NCBI RefSeq assembly: GCF_003628125.1
Contig: NZ_RBZU01000002.1
Span: forward strand, 310,001-374,000
Reading direction: 5' to 3'
DNA from: Pararobbsia silviterrae
GTDB lineage: Bacteria > Pseudomonadota > Gammaproteobacteria > Burkholderiales > Burkholderiaceae
DNA: 64,000 nt
A program made the translations under genes and the position numbers. The notes under the pieces were generated by a model, which worked only from the letters and a program-made list of their open reading frames with translations, was not told the DNA's origin and searched no databases. This document shows, in pieces, positions 33,331 to 43,322 of the stretch (within the stretch, counting starts at the first letter, position 1; the number at the start of each line of letters is the position of its first letter).

Positions 33331-34884
33331 ATGCAGATCCAAACCTTCCGCGAGCAGTGGCTGTCGAGTATTCCGAGTAATGTCCTGGCCGGCCTGACGA
33401 CGTCGTTTGCGCTTGTCCCCGAGTGCATTGCGTTCGCGCTCGTCGCGCATCTGAACCCGTTGATGGGGCTCTACGGCGCCTTCATCCTTTGCGCGCTGAC
33501 GGCGATACTCGGGGGCCGTCCCGGCATGATCTCGGGCGCGGCGGGTTCGATGGCCGTGGTCATCGTCGCGCTCGTCGAGCAGCATGGCGTCCAGTACCTG
33601 CTGGTGACCGTCGTGCTGAGCGGCATTTTCATGATGCTGTTCGGACTGTTGCGACTCGGCAAGCTGATCCGGATGGTGCCGCACCCCGTCATGATCGGCT
33701 TCGTGAACGGCCTCGCGATCATCATCGCGATGGCGCAACTCGAGCATTTCAAGCAACGCACGCCGCAGGGCGCCGTCTGGCTCCACGGCACGCCCTTGCT
33801 CGTCATGAGCGCGCTCGTCGCGGCGACGATGCTGATCGTCTACGTACTGCCCCGGATCACGAAAGCCGTGCCGCCCGCGCTCGTCGCCATCGTCGGCGTG
33901 GGCATCGTGAGTCAACTGCTGCATCTGCCGACGCGGACCCTCGGCGACATGGCGCATATCGCCGGCGTGTTCCCGTCGTTCCGGATACCCGAGATTCCGT
34001 TCGACGTCGCGACGCTGAAGATTGTGTTCCCGTATGCGCTGCTCATGGCGATCGTCGGGCTGCTCGAAACGTTGTTGACTTTCAATCTGACCGATGAGAT
34101 CACGCAGACGCTCGGTCAGCCGAATCGCGAATGTCTCGCGCTGGGTGTGGCGAACGTCGTGTCGGGCCTGTTCGGTGGCATGGGCGGCTGCGCGATGATC
34201 GGCCAGACGATGATCAATCTGAGTTCGGGCGGCCGCAGCCGCGTATCGGGTACGACGAGCGGCGTGATGATCCTGCTCTTCATTCTTTTTCTGTCGCCGC
34301 TGATCGAGCGCATTCCGCTGGCCGCGCTCGTCGGCGTCATGTTCGTCGTTGCGCAGCAGACCTTTGCGTGGGGATCGTTGCGCGTGCTCGGCAAAGTGCC
34401 GCGCAACGATGCGCTCGTCATCGTGCTCGTCACCGTGATCACGGTTTTCACCGACCTCGCGATCGCCGTGTTGTGCGGCATCGTCATCGCCGCCTTGAAT
34501 TTCGCATGGCAGCATGCGCGCGAAATTCGCGCCGAGAAAATTGACGGGGTGGTGGACGGCCTGGTGGACGACCTGGTGGATGGCGCGGTGAAGGGCACGG
34601 ACGGTGTGGACGGTGCAGGCGAGGCATCGACCTACGTGCTGCATGGCACGCTGTTCTTTGCGTCGACCGCGCATTTCCAGGATCTTTTCGAGCCGCATCG
34701 CGATCGTGAGGCGGTCGTCGTCGATTGCCGGCATCTGCACGTCGCGGATCATTCGGCGATCGCCGCGTTCGAAACGCTCAAGGAACGCTATCGGAAGGCC
34801 GGCAAGCTGCTGACGTTCGCCAATCTGTCGGCACGCAATCGACAGCTTCTCGCGCGCGCGGGCGTATCGCTGTCCCACGCTTGA
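33331..34884 (+). CDS. SulP-family anion transporter with STAS domain
   Basis: The 517-residue protein has about ten membrane segments with SulP marks: LVPECIAFALVAHLNPLMGLYGAFI, GRPGMISGAAGSMAVV, and GGMGGCAMIGQTMINLSSGGRSRVSG. The C-terminal 90 residues are a STAS domain (VVVDCRHLHVADHSAIAAFETL). It moves sulfate, bicarbonate or another anion. Between the two parts a Val/Asp/Gly repeat replaces the usual short linker. The ATG at 33331 is used because it directly precedes the conserved N-terminus. Confidence 0.9.
   Translation: MQIQTFREQWLSSIPSNVLAGLTTSFALVPECIAFALVAHLNPLMGLYGAFILCALTAILGGRPGMISGAAGSMAVVIVALVEQHGVQYLLVTVVLSGIFMMLFGLLRLGKLIRMVPHPVMIGFVNGLAIIIAMAQLEHFKQRTPQGAVWLHGTPLLVMSALVAATMLIVYVLPRITKAVPPALVAIVGVGIVSQLLHLPTRTLGDMAHIAGVFPSFRIPEIPFDVATLKIVFPYALLMAIVGLLETLLTFNLTDEITQTLGQPNRECLALGVANVVSGLFGGMGGCAMIGQTMINLSSGGRSRVSGTTSGVMILLFILFLSPLIERIPLAALVGVMFVVAQQTFAWGSLRVLGKVPRNDALVIVLVTVITVFTDLAIAVLCGIVIAALNFAWQHAREIRAEKIDGVVDGLVDDLVDGAVKGTDGVDGAGEASTYVLHGTLFFASTAHFQDLFEPHRDREAVVVDCRHLHVADHSAIAAFETLKERYRKAGKLLTFANLSARNRQLLARAGVSLSHA
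34552..34617 (+). repeat. In-frame 12-bp tandem repeat in the SulP-STAS linker
   Basis: Units GTGGACGGCCTG, GTGGACGACCTG, GTGGATGGCGCG and GTGAAGGGCACG start at 34552, 34564, 34576 and 34588, followed by two GACGGTGTG-like 9-mers. They encode VDGL-VDDL-VDGA-VKGT-DGV-DGA. Confidence 0.85.
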
Positions 34885-35102
34885 CTCGCTAGCCGCACGC
34901 GACGTCGATCCATCGACGCGGGCGGACGATGCGCTCGAATCAAGGCACGCGTCGCCTTTCGTCCGTGGCGGTTTCTCTTGGACGTCTGGCGACCGCGCAC
35001 GCAATTTGCTCAGTCGTGACGGGCGAACGATCCGTCGCGGGTTCGCGATGGTCGAATCCGCGGGTCGTGCGTCCTCCATCGCAACCACGACGATACGAGC
35101 GG

Positions 35103-36299
35103 ATGAAATCCTTACCTTCTCCCAAGGCCCGGCCCGATGCGCTGCGGCGCTTGCGTAACCTCAAGATGGCACGCTCCGCGCACGCATATATGCGCGGAAA
35201 CACCTCACAGTTTTACGAATGGCTCGAACAAGCCGATATCCGGACGCTGCCGCAAGGCCCGGCGATCTGGATTTGCGGCGATTGCCACACGGGGAATCTG
35301 GGTCCCGTCGCCAATGGCCGCGGCAAGGTCGAGATCCAGATTCGCGACCTCGATCAGACCGTGATCGGCAATCCCTGTCATGACCTGATCCGCCTCGGCT
35401 TGTCGCTTGCGACGGCATCGCGCGGCTCCGACTTGCCGGGCCTCACCACCGTGCATATCGTCGAAGCGCTCGCGGCGGGGTATGAATCGTCGTTTCGCGC
35501 GGGCAAACAGGCGCATCTCGGCAAACGGCCCGAACCGGTTCACGTGATCATGCGCGAGGCCGAACGACGGTCGTGGCATCACCTGGCGCTCGAACGCATT
35601 GAAGACCTCAAGCCGACCATTCCGTTGGGCAAGCGCTTCTGGCCGCTTGCACGCGCCGAATCCGCGGAGCTTGCGAGCGTATTCGAAAGCCCGGAGATGG
35701 TCGAACTCGCGACCCTGTTGAAGGGCCGTCCCGACTCGGGCGACGTCACGGTGCTCGACGCCGCGTACTGGGTCAAAGGGTGCAGCTCGCTCGGCAGGCT
35801 GCGTTACGCGGTGCTGCTCGATATCGACGGCGACGTCGTGGACGGAGACGACCTCTGTCTCATGGACGTCAAGGAGGGGATCAAGGCGGCGGCGCCGCGT
35901 TATCGGGACGCATCGATGCCGCGCGGCAACGCCGAACGCATCGTCGAAGGCGCGCGCCACCTGTCGCCGTTTCTCGGCGATCGCATGCGCGCCGCGCGCG
36001 TGCTCGATCGCGCGGTCGTCATTCGGGAGTTATTGCCGCAGGACCTCAAGCTCGACGTCGAGCAACTGAGCCGACGGGACGCAAGGAAGTTGTCGGCCTA
36101 TCTCGGCGCGGTCGTCGGCAAGGCGCATGCGCGCCAGATGGATCGCGCGGCGCGCGGGCGATGGTTCGCCGAGCTTCGCAGGAATCGATCGAAGACCATC
36201 GATGCGCCGCGATGGCTCTGGGATTCGATCGTCGAACTGGTCGGCGCGCATGAGGCCGGGTATCTCGAACATTGCCGCCGCTTTGCGAACGGCGGGTGA
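35103..36299 (+). CDS. DUF2252 family protein
   Basis: About 398 residues from the ATG at 35103, where conserved sequence (RNLKMARSAHAYMRGN) begins; an in-frame ATG at 34929 would add a Ser/Arg-rich segment of 58 residues that looks spurious. Motifs WICGDCHTGNLG and IRDLDQTVIGNP resemble the catalytic loop and metal motif of aminoglycoside phosphotransferase-like kinases, to which DUF2252 is distantly related. No activity is established. It stands after the SulP gene without obvious functional link. Confidence 0.8.
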   Translation: MKSLPSPKARPDALRRLRNLKMARSAHAYMRGNTSQFYEWLEQADIRTLPQGPAIWICGDCHTGNLGPVANGRGKVEIQIRDLDQTVIGNPCHDLIRLGLSLATASRGSDLPGLTTVHIVEALAAGYESSFRAGKQAHLGKRPEPVHVIMREAERRSWHHLALERIEDLKPTIPLGKRFWPLARAESAELASVFESPEMVELATLLKGRPDSGDVTVLDAAYWVKGCSSLGRLRYAVLLDIDGDVVDGDDLCLMDVKEGIKAAAPRYRDASMPRGNAERIVEGARHLSPFLGDRMRAARVLDRAVVIRELLPQDLKLDVEQLSRRDARKLSAYLGAVVGKAHARQMDRAARGRWFAELRRNRSKTIDAPRWLWDSIVELVGAHEAGYLEHCRRFANGG

Positions 36300-36335
36300 T
36301 CGTGCGGGTCATCACGATCCGTGCGCTTGGAGATT

Positions 36336-36395
36336 TATTCAGGCCGTCATTCCGGTCTTCGTTTAGGCCTTCAATTAGGTATTCATTTCACGCGC
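36336..36395 (+). repeat. Five 12-bp tandem units after the DUF2252 gene
   Basis: TATTCAGGCCGT, CATTCCGGTCTT, CGTTTAGGCCTT, CAATTAGGTATT and CATTTCACGCGC follow at exact 12-base spacing beginning 36 bases past the stop. They are non-coding and AT-richer than the flanks. Confidence 0.8.
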
Positions 36396-36613
36396 CATAA
36401 CGATCGTCCAAAAACTTCGTTTGTGGCGCGGCAATGCCCATGCAGTATGGCCACGCTTTCCGCGGTTTGAATCCGATGTGGATCGCGATGTCAAAGCGCG
36501 AGCCGAGCGGATCGAGGTCCGCGGCGTCAACGTGAGATTCGATGCGGAAAGGATTCGACGGCATCGGCGCCGCTCCGGGCGCGATCGCGATTTTCTGCAA
36601 GGGCATTGTCTCC

Positions 36614-38260
36614 ATGACGTTTTCATTTCCGGCGACGCGCGTCGTCCAGCGCGCATCGCGTTGCGCGGTTGCGGCAGCCGTCCTGATCGCCATATCGCAT
36701 CCCGGTTTCGCCGAAGATCGGCCGGTATCCGGCGGCACGCTGACGTGGGGCGTCGAAACCCTGCCGACCACACTGAATCCGCAATTGAACGGTCAGGACA
36801 AGGTGGCGCTGCTCTTGCGCAATACGTACGAAAGCCTGCTCGCGCAGAAGCCCGACGGCAGCTTCGTGCCGTGGCTCGCGACGCGCTACGACGTGTCGGC
36901 CGACGGCAAGACCTATACGTTCACGCTGCGCGACGACGTCAAGTTCACCGACGGCGCACCGTTCGATGCACAGGCGGTGGCGCGCAATATCCTCATCGCG
37001 CGCGATCTGTCGTATTCGAGTCTCAGCGTCCTGCCGCTGATCATCGCGCATGTGGCCGACGTCAAAACGCCCGATGCGCGAACCGTCGTTATCACGCTGC
37101 ATGAGCCCTATACGCCGTTTCTGACGACCATCGGCCGTCTGCCGCTGCTGTCGCCGCGCGCATTCGGTCTGCCCGACGTCAAGGCCGGCGGCACCGATAT
37201 CGCGGGCACCGGACCCTTTATCCTGACCCGCTACGTCAAGGGACAGGAGGTCGAGTTCGCGCGGAACCCCGACTATCGTTGGGCGCCGGCGACGGCGGGC
37301 CATCAGGGGCCCGCGTATCTCGATCGCGTCGTGTATCGCTTCCTGCCGGAATCGTCGGTGCGTCTCGGCGCGCTGCTGTCGGGGCAGGTCGACGTGATCG
37401 AGGGACTGTCGGGCAACGACGCCAAGCGCGTGCGTAACAATCCCGACTACACATACCGGCACGCGCTGAACACGGGCACGCCGTTTTCGCTGTTCTTCAA
37501 CACGACATATGGTCCGACACAGGATTTGAACGTGCGCCGCGCCTTGCTCGAAGGGCTCGACGCAACGGCGCTCGTGCAGTCGATCTATCGCGGCGAGCGC
37601 ACGCGCGCATGGGGCATCACGTCGCCGATCGATCCGCTCTACGACAAGCGTATCGAAGGGACGTACGGCAATAATCCGACGCTTGCGAACACCTTGCTCG
37701 ATCAGGCCGGCTGGAGTGCGCGCGACGCGGCCGGCTATCGCACGAAGCAGGGCGCGCGGCTTTCGATCAGCGTCATCGAGGACCAATCGACGCTGCGCGA
37801 TCAGCGCGGCGTGCTGCTGCAGGCACTGCAAGCCCAGGCACGGCAGCGGCTTGGTGTGGATCTGCAGATCCAGGTCGTCGATATCGGCACGTGGTACGAC
37901 GATTACAAGAGCGGCAAGTATGGGGTGTTCGCGAATTCGAATACGCCGCCCGATGCGATCGACATCGAATACCACTGGCTGCCGTTCGAGCACGGCGGTG
38001 TGATCAATCTGAGCCGCGCGTCGGCACCCGAACTCGCGAGCTGGCTGCAGGCCGCCGCGCGCAGTCAGGACACGGCCGAACGCAAGAAGCTTTACGGCAC
38101 GCTGCAAGACTTTGCGATCAAGCAGCAGGCCTATGCGCTGCCGCTCTACGAACCCGAGGACGAAATTGCGGCGGCCAAGGCCGTGCAAGGCGTCGGCTTC
38201 CGTTCGTTCGCGCAGATGCCCGAAAACGCGTACGACATCTGGCTCAAGAAACAGCCGTGA
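36614..38260 (+). CDS. Peptide/opine-type ABC transporter substrate-binding protein
   Basis: The 548-residue protein has a Sec signal peptide (basic start, then AVAAAVLIAISHPGFA) and the SBP family 5 pattern GGTLTWGVETLPTTLNPQLNGQD, WLATRYDVSADGKTYTFTLRDDVKFTDG and GTGPFILTRYVKGQEVEFARNPDY. It delivers a peptide-like or small organic ligand to the permeases that follow. The ATG at 36614 has AAGGG upstream. The next gene overlaps its stop. The LLM monooxygenase at the operon end suggests an organosulfur or amine ligand rather than a peptide. Confidence 0.9.
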   Translation: MTFSFPATRVVQRASRCAVAAAVLIAISHPGFAEDRPVSGGTLTWGVETLPTTLNPQLNGQDKVALLLRNTYESLLAQKPDGSFVPWLATRYDVSADGKTYTFTLRDDVKFTDGAPFDAQAVARNILIARDLSYSSLSVLPLIIAHVADVKTPDARTVVITLHEPYTPFLTTIGRLPLLSPRAFGLPDVKAGGTDIAGTGPFILTRYVKGQEVEFARNPDYRWAPATAGHQGPAYLDRVVYRFLPESSVRLGALLSGQVDVIEGLSGNDAKRVRNNPDYTYRHALNTGTPFSLFFNTTYGPTQDLNVRRALLEGLDATALVQSIYRGERTRAWGITSPIDPLYDKRIEGTYGNNPTLANTLLDQAGWSARDAAGYRTKQGARLSISVIEDQSTLRDQRGVLLQALQAQARQRLGVDLQIQVVDIGTWYDDYKSGKYGVFANSNTPPDAIDIEYHWLPFEHGGVINLSRASAPELASWLQAAARSQDTAERKKLYGTLQDFAIKQQAYALPLYEPEDEIAAAKAVQGVGFRSFAQMPENAYDIWLKKQP

Positions 38261-39255
38261 CGCAATCGATCTCCGAACGCGATGCAGGCGCGGCGTTGCC
38301 GCGCGCGACGATCCGCCGCACGGGGTTGCGTTCGCCCGTCGTCACGCGGCTCGTCAGCGCCGTGCTCGTGCTCTGGTCGGTCGTCACGCTGTCGTTCATC
38401 GCCGTGCAGCTCGCGCCCGGCGACATCGTCAGCATGCTGATCGGGCAGCAGTTGAGCACCCCCGCGATCGTCGCGGCGGTCAAGCAGGAGTGGGGGCTCG
38501 ATGCGCCGCTCTATCTGCAATACCTGCGTTACGTGTGGCGCGTGCTGCATGGCGACTTCGGCCGCTCGTACGTGCTCAATACCGATGTCGCGCCGCTCGT
38601 CCTCGGTCAGTTGGGACCGACGCTCGCGTTGACGGCCGCGGCCTTCGTCGTGGCGTTCGTGTTCGCGGTCGGGCTCGCGACCTTGACCGCCGGTCGTCGC
38701 TGGAGCAGCCGGATCGCGTCCGGCATCGAACTCGTCGTGACGTCGACGCCGTCGTTCTGGCTCGGCATTCTGTTGCTGTTCGTGTTCAGCTTCACGCTCA
38801 AATGGTTTCCGGTCGCGGGCGATCGAGGATTTGCGTCGATCGTGCTGCCGGCGCTCTCGCTCGGACTCGCGCAGGGCGCGATCGTCGGCCGCGTGCTGCG
38901 CAAGGGCATCGAGCGCGCGCTCGACGAACCGTATGCGTTGACCGTGCGATCGTGGGGCGTCGGCGAGTTCGCGTTGCGCGTGCGGCATGCGTTGCGGCAC
39001 GCGGCCTTGCCCGCAGTGACGCTGACGGGCTGGTTGTTCGGCAGCCTGTTGAGCGGCGCCGTGATCACCGAGCAAGTCTTCGGCCGGCCCGGGATCGGTC
39101 AGGTCATCGTCGACGCGGTCGTCTCGAAGGACACGCCCGTGATCCTCGCGATCGCCATGCTGTCCGCCGCGATCTACGTCGCGCTGAGCACCGCGGTCGA
39201 TCTGCTCTATCTATTGCTCGATCCGCGCTTGCGCGATCGGCACGTCCGACACTGA
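38257..39255 (+). CDS. ABC transporter permease (DppB-like)
   Basis: A 332-residue permease with about six segments and the binding-protein-dependent transport signature around RHALRHAALPAVTLTGW. Also typical are QLAPGD, the motif YVWRVLHGDFGRSY and ITEQVFGRPGIGQ. It starts at a GTG overlapping the SBP stop (GTGA, 38257-38260), which couples translation. It pairs with the next gene to form the membrane pore. Confidence 0.9.
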   Translation: MTQSISERDAGAALPRATIRRTGLRSPVVTRLVSAVLVLWSVVTLSFIAVQLAPGDIVSMLIGQQLSTPAIVAAVKQEWGLDAPLYLQYLRYVWRVLHGDFGRSYVLNTDVAPLVLGQLGPTLALTAAAFVVAFVFAVGLATLTAGRRWSSRIASGIELVVTSTPSFWLGILLLFVFSFTLKWFPVAGDRGFASIVLPALSLGLAQGAIVGRVLRKGIERALDEPYALTVRSWGVGEFALRVRHALRHAALPAVTLTGWLFGSLLSGAVITEQVFGRPGIGQVIVDAVVSKDTPVILAIAMLSAAIYVALSTAVDLLYLLLDPRLRDRHVRH

Positions 39256-39268
39256 ACCGGAGGTTCTC

Positions 39269-40138
39269 ATGTCGAGTGCCATCGAATGGCCGCTTCACCC
39301 GCGCGCAGGCGCGCGCGCCGCTGCGTGGATCGTGCGTCACCCGGGACTCGCGCTCGCCGCGGCCTATTTGATTCTGAACGTCGTCGCGGCCGTGTTTCCC
39401 GCGTGGCTCACGCATTACGATCCGCTCGCGGCCGATCCGGTGTCAGCCGAGCTCGGCAGCAGCGCCGAGCATTGGCTCGGCACCGATCAGCTCGGCCGTG
39501 ACGTGTTGGCACGCGTGATCTATGGCGCGCGGTATTCGCTGTCGATCAGCGTCGCGGCGATCGCGGTCGCGAGTCTGGCGGGGACCGCGCTCGGCCTGCT
39601 CGCCGGTCTCGCGCGCGGCGGTCTCGATGAATTGATCACGCGCTTGCTGGATGTCGTCTCGGCGTTTCCCGAACTGCTTCTGGCGCTGGTACTGATCGCC
39701 TTCACGGGACGGGGCGCCGCGAACCTGATGCTCGCGCTCGGGATCGCGGCGATCCCGAACTTCGCGCGCGTCGTGCGCGCGCAGACGTTCATCGTGTCGG
39801 AATCGGGATACGTCGAACAGGCGCGGGCGCTTGGTCTCGCGCCCTGGCGGCTCGTCTGGCGTCATGTATTGCCGCACGCGGTCGCGCAGGTGCCCGTGCT
39901 TGCGACGATGGGCTTGGGCACGGTCATCATCGGGACCTCGGGACTCAGCTTTCTCGGCATGGGGCCGCAGCCACCGAATCCCGAATGGGGACTCATGCTC
40001 GCCGACGGCCGCAATTATCTCTACGACGCGTGGTGGATCTCGGTCTGGCCGGGTCTGGCGATCACGCTGGCCGTGATCGCCGTGAACGCGCTCGGCGCCT
40101 ATTGGCAGGCGCATTTCGATGGCCGGGAGGTGCGCTGA
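39269..40138 (+). CDS. ABC transporter permease (DppC-like)
   Basis: The 289-residue permease has the DppC features HWLGTDQLGRDVLARVIYGARYSL near residue 70 and HVLPHAVAQVPVLATMGLG for ATPase contact. The ATG follows CCGGAGG. Its TGA overlaps the ATG of the following ATPase gene (TGATG), so the four transport proteins are translationally coupled. Confidence 0.92.
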   Translation: MSSAIEWPLHPRAGARAAAWIVRHPGLALAAAYLILNVVAAVFPAWLTHYDPLAADPVSAELGSSAEHWLGTDQLGRDVLARVIYGARYSLSISVAAIAVASLAGTALGLLAGLARGGLDELITRLLDVVSAFPELLLALVLIAFTGRGAANLMLALGIAAIPNFARVVRAQTFIVSESGYVEQARALGLAPWRLVWRHVLPHAVAQVPVLATMGLGTVIIGTSGLSFLGMGPQPPNPEWGLMLADGRNYLYDAWWISVWPGLAITLAVIAVNALGAYWQAHFDGREVR

Positions 40139-41952
40139 TGTCGACGAATGTCTGGTTTTTGCCGACGCTCGATGCGCACGATACCGGGCCGCGCTCCACG
40201 CGCGTCGGTGCGCACGGCACGCGCGTGGCCCATATCGAGAACCTCACGGTCGGTTTTCGCGGACGCGCTCACGGACGCGGTCAAACGACACCCGTCGTCA
40301 GCGCGATCGACCTGAGCCTGTATGCGGGCGAATGCGTCGCGCTCGTCGGCGAGTCGGGATCGGGCAAGTCGGTGACCGCACGCAGCCTCGTCGGGCTGAA
40401 CGGTCCGAATGCCGTGTGGCAGGCCGACCGCTTCGAGATCGCCGGCAAGGACGCGCGCCGTTTTCGCGAGCGCGATTGGCGTGCGATGCGCGGCCGCGAA
40501 GTCGGTTACGTGCTGCAGGACGCGCTCGTCTCGCTCGATCCGCTTTGGCGAGTTCGCGATCTGTTGGCCGAGGCCTTGCATGGCGTGTCGTCCCGCGAGG
40601 TCCGCACGCGCAGTCCCGAGATTCTGCGCGCGGTCGGCATCGACGATCCGGCGCGCCGCCTGCCGCAATATCCGCATCAACTCTCGGGCGGTCTGCGGCA
40701 GCGCGTGCTGATCGGCACTGCGATCGCGGGCGGCGCGTCGCTGCTGATCGCCGATGAACCGACGACGGCGCTCGACGTTTCCGTTCAGCGGCAGATTCTC
40801 GCGCTATTGCGTGCGCGTTGCGACGCGGGCGATGCCGTGCTGCTGATCACGCACGATCTGTCGGTGGTCACCGAGTTGGCCGACCGCGTGCTCGTGATGC
40901 ACGCGGGCCGCGTCGTCGAACAGGGACCCGTCGACACCGTGCTGAGCGCGCCCGCGCATCCGTATACGCGGCGTTTGCTCGCTGCGATTCCGGTGCCTGC
41001 GTCGCGCGGTTTCCGTCTCGCCGAGCCGACGCCGAGCGTGACGTCGAATACGGCCGGTGCGGGTGCGGGTGCTGGCGTAAGCACAAACGCCGGCGCAACC
41101 GCGGGTGCCGGTGCTCGCATTCCGCTGCCGCCCAAGCGCATCGTGCCCGATGCGCAGGTCTTGTCGGTCGAATCGATCTCGAAGCGCTATGACGCGCGGC
41201 CCGATGCGCCGGCCGCGGTCGAGTCCGTGTCGTTGACGCTCGCGAAGGGCGAGACGCTCGGCATTGTCGGCGAGTCGGGATCGGGCAAGTCGACGGTCGC
41301 GCGCATCGTGCTCGGACTCGTCGCACCGAGTCAAGGGGAGGTGCGCTTCGAGGGGCGGCCATGGAGCGCGCTCACGGAGGCCGCGCGCAGACCTCATCGC
41401 GCGCGAATCCAATGGATCGCGCAGGATCCCTATAGCTCGTTCGATCCGCGCTATACGGTCGGCCGGATCATCGGCGAGAGCGTCGACGTACTCGACGTAC
41501 TCGGCGGCCTGGATGACGCCGCACGCCGCAAACGCGTGCTCGATCTGCTCGACGAAGTCCGGCTCGACGCGTCGGTCTATGCGCGGTATCCGCGTGAACT
41601 GTCGGGCGGTCAGCGTCAGCGTGTCGCGATCGCGCGCGCGTTCGCCACGAACCCGGCGTTGCTGGTCGCCGACGAGCCCGTCAGCGCGCTCGACGTCTTG
41701 ATTCAGGCGCAGGTGCTCGATCTGCTCGCGCAGATGCAGGCCGAGCACGGCACGGCGATGCTGTTCATCTCGCACGATCTCGGCGTCGTCCATCACGTGG
41801 CGGACCGGATTGTCGTGATGCGTGATGGCCGCGTCGTCGAGACCGGCCCCGTCGATCGCGTGTTCCGCGCGCCTGAACATCCGTATACGGCCTCATTGGT
41901 CGAGACCGTGCCGAATCTGTCGGCGCACGCACCGCGCGCCGCATTTGCATAA
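40138..41952 (+). CDS. Fused double ABC ATPase (DppD-DppF type)
   Basis: The 604-residue protein contains two complete nucleotide-binding domains: Walker A GESGSGKS at 71-78 and 378-385, signatures LSGGLRQ near 182 and LSGGQRQ in the second half, and Walker B LLIADEP and LLVADEP. Such fusions replace separate DppD and DppF. The linker (about 305-327) is an Ala/Gly/Thr stretch with AGAGAG-type repeats. It powers the transporter of the preceding genes. Confidence 0.93.
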   Translation: MSTNVWFLPTLDAHDTGPRSTRVGAHGTRVAHIENLTVGFRGRAHGRGQTTPVVSAIDLSLYAGECVALVGESGSGKSVTARSLVGLNGPNAVWQADRFEIAGKDARRFRERDWRAMRGREVGYVLQDALVSLDPLWRVRDLLAEALHGVSSREVRTRSPEILRAVGIDDPARRLPQYPHQLSGGLRQRVLIGTAIAGGASLLIADEPTTALDVSVQRQILALLRARCDAGDAVLLITHDLSVVTELADRVLVMHAGRVVEQGPVDTVLSAPAHPYTRRLLAAIPVPASRGFRLAEPTPSVTSNTAGAGAGAGVSTNAGATAGAGARIPLPPKRIVPDAQVLSVESISKRYDARPDAPAAVESVSLTLAKGETLGIVGESGSGKSTVARIVLGLVAPSQGEVRFEGRPWSALTEAARRPHRARIQWIAQDPYSSFDPRYTVGRIIGESVDVLDVLGGLDDAARRKRVLDLLDEVRLDASVYARYPRELSGGQRQRVAIARAFATNPALLVADEPVSALDVLIQAQVLDLLAQMQAEHGTAMLFISHDLGVVHHVADRIVVMRDGRVVETGPVDRVFRAPEHPYTASLVETVPNLSAHAPRAAFA

Positions 41953-41975
41953 CTGATCGAACCGAGGCTAAAACC

Positions 41976-43316
41976 ATGACACAAGCGAAGTCTTCGACGC
42001 CTGCCGCGCGGCAGATCCATTTCGGCGCGACGATCCACGGTCCGGGCGGTCACCATGCGGGCTGGCGGCATCCGGATGCCGTCATCGACGCGAGCATCAA
42101 TCCCGATTTCGCAAAGGACGTCGCGCGCCGCGCGGAGGCGGGCAAGTTCGATTTCGTGTTTATTGCCGACGGTCTGCATATCAATGCGAAATCGGTTCCG
42201 CACTTCCTGAATCGTTTCGAACCGCTGACGCTGCTGTCGGCGTTGTCGTCGGTCACCGAACGGCTCGGCCTGGTCGGCACGCTCTCGACGTCGTATAGCG
42301 AGCCGTTCACGGTCGCGCGTCAATTCGCGAGTCTCGATCACTTGAGTCGCGGACGCGCGGGGTGGAACGTCGTGACGTCGCCGCTCGAAGGCTCGGCGCG
42401 CAACTTCTCGCGCGACCATCATCCCGAGCATGCCGAGCGATATCGGATCGCGAGCGAATATCTCGACGTGACGAAGGGGCTCTGGGACTCGTGGGAGGAG
42501 GATGCCTTCGTGCGCGATCGCGAGAGCGGCGTGTTCTTCGATCCCGCCAAGCTCCATACGCTCGATCACAAGGGCACGTATTTCTCGGTCGAGGGACCGC
42601 TCAATGTCGGACGCACGCCGCAGGGGCGTCCGATCCTGTTTCAAGCCGGTGCGTCGGAGGACGGCAAGAAGCTCGCGGCGCGGCATGCCGACGCGGTGTT
42701 CACGCATCACGATACATTGGCCGAGGCGCAGGCGTACTACGCGGATCTCAAGCGGCAGGTCGTCGAGGGCGGGCGTAGCGAGGACGATCTACGCGTGTTT
42801 CAGGGCATCGGCGTGATTCTCGGCCGCACGGCCGAAGAAGCCGAGCAGCGCTATCAGGACACGTTGAAGCTGTTGACCGTCGAAAGCGCGATCGACCATC
42901 TGGGCCGCTTCTTCGAGCATCACGATTTCAGTCAGTATCCGCTCGATGCGCCGTTCCCCGATATCGGTGATCTCGGCAGTAACAGTTTCAAGAGCGGCAC
43001 CGACAAGATCAAGGCGAAGGCGCGCGAACGCGGCCTGACGCTGCGGCAGGTCGCGCTCGAAGCGGCCGCGCCGAGACCGCATTTCATCGGTACGCCCGAG
43101 ACCGTGGCCGACGAATTGCAGCGTTGGTTCGAGTCGCGCGCGACCGACGGCTTTATCGTGGGTGGCGGCACGCCGACGGCGTTTTCGGAATTCGTCGAAC
43201 ACGTCGTGCCGATCCTGCAGCGGCGCGGCCTCTATCGCCGCGACTATGAAGGCCGCACCTTGCGCGACCATCTCGGTTTGCCGTATCCGGAGAATCGGTA
43301 CGCGGTGGCGAGTTGA
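41976..43316 (+). CDS. LLM-class FMN-dependent monooxygenase (NtaA/SnaA type)
   Basis: The 446-residue protein shows [21 protein letters not shown] at the start, [43 protein letters not shown], and [16 protein letters not shown] near the end. It is a second luciferase-like monooxygenase in this window (compare 15863) and shares the [14 protein letters not shown] pattern. No flavin reductase is next to it, so FMNH2 must come from elsewhere. Its position 23 bases after the ATPase makes it the enzyme that acts on what the transporter imports, often a sulfonated or amine compound in this family. Confidence 0.9.
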   Translation: MTQAKSSTPAARQIHFGATIHGPGGHHAGWRHPDAVIDASINPDFAKDVARRAEAGKFDFVFIADGLHINAKSVPHFLNRFEPLTLLSALSSVTERLGLVGTLSTSYSEPFTVARQFASLDHLSRGRAGWNVVTSPLEGSARNFSRDHHPEHAERYRIASEYLDVTKGLWDSWEEDAFVRDRESGVFFDPAKLHTLDHKGTYFSVEGPLNVGRTPQGRPILFQAGASEDGKKLAARHADAVFTHHDTLAEAQAYYADLKRQVVEGGRSEDDLRVFQGIGVILGRTAEEAEQRYQDTLKLLTVESAIDHLGRFFEHHDFSQYPLDAPFPDIGDLGSNSFKSGTDKIKAKARERGLTLRQVALEAAAPRPHFIGTPETVADELQRWFESRATDGFIVGGGTPTAFSEFVEHVVPILQRRGLYRRDYEGRTLRDHLGLPYPENRYAVAS

Positions 43317-43322
43317 GTTCGA

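Noticed and set aside
33199-35088. Minus-strand open frame of 629 codons
   Set aside because: Antisense to the SulP gene, with a low-complexity His/Asp/Arg-rich translation and no signature.
36623-38188. Minus-strand open frame of 521 codons
   Set aside because: Antisense to the ABC substrate-binding protein, which has a clear signal peptide, domain match and ribosome site.
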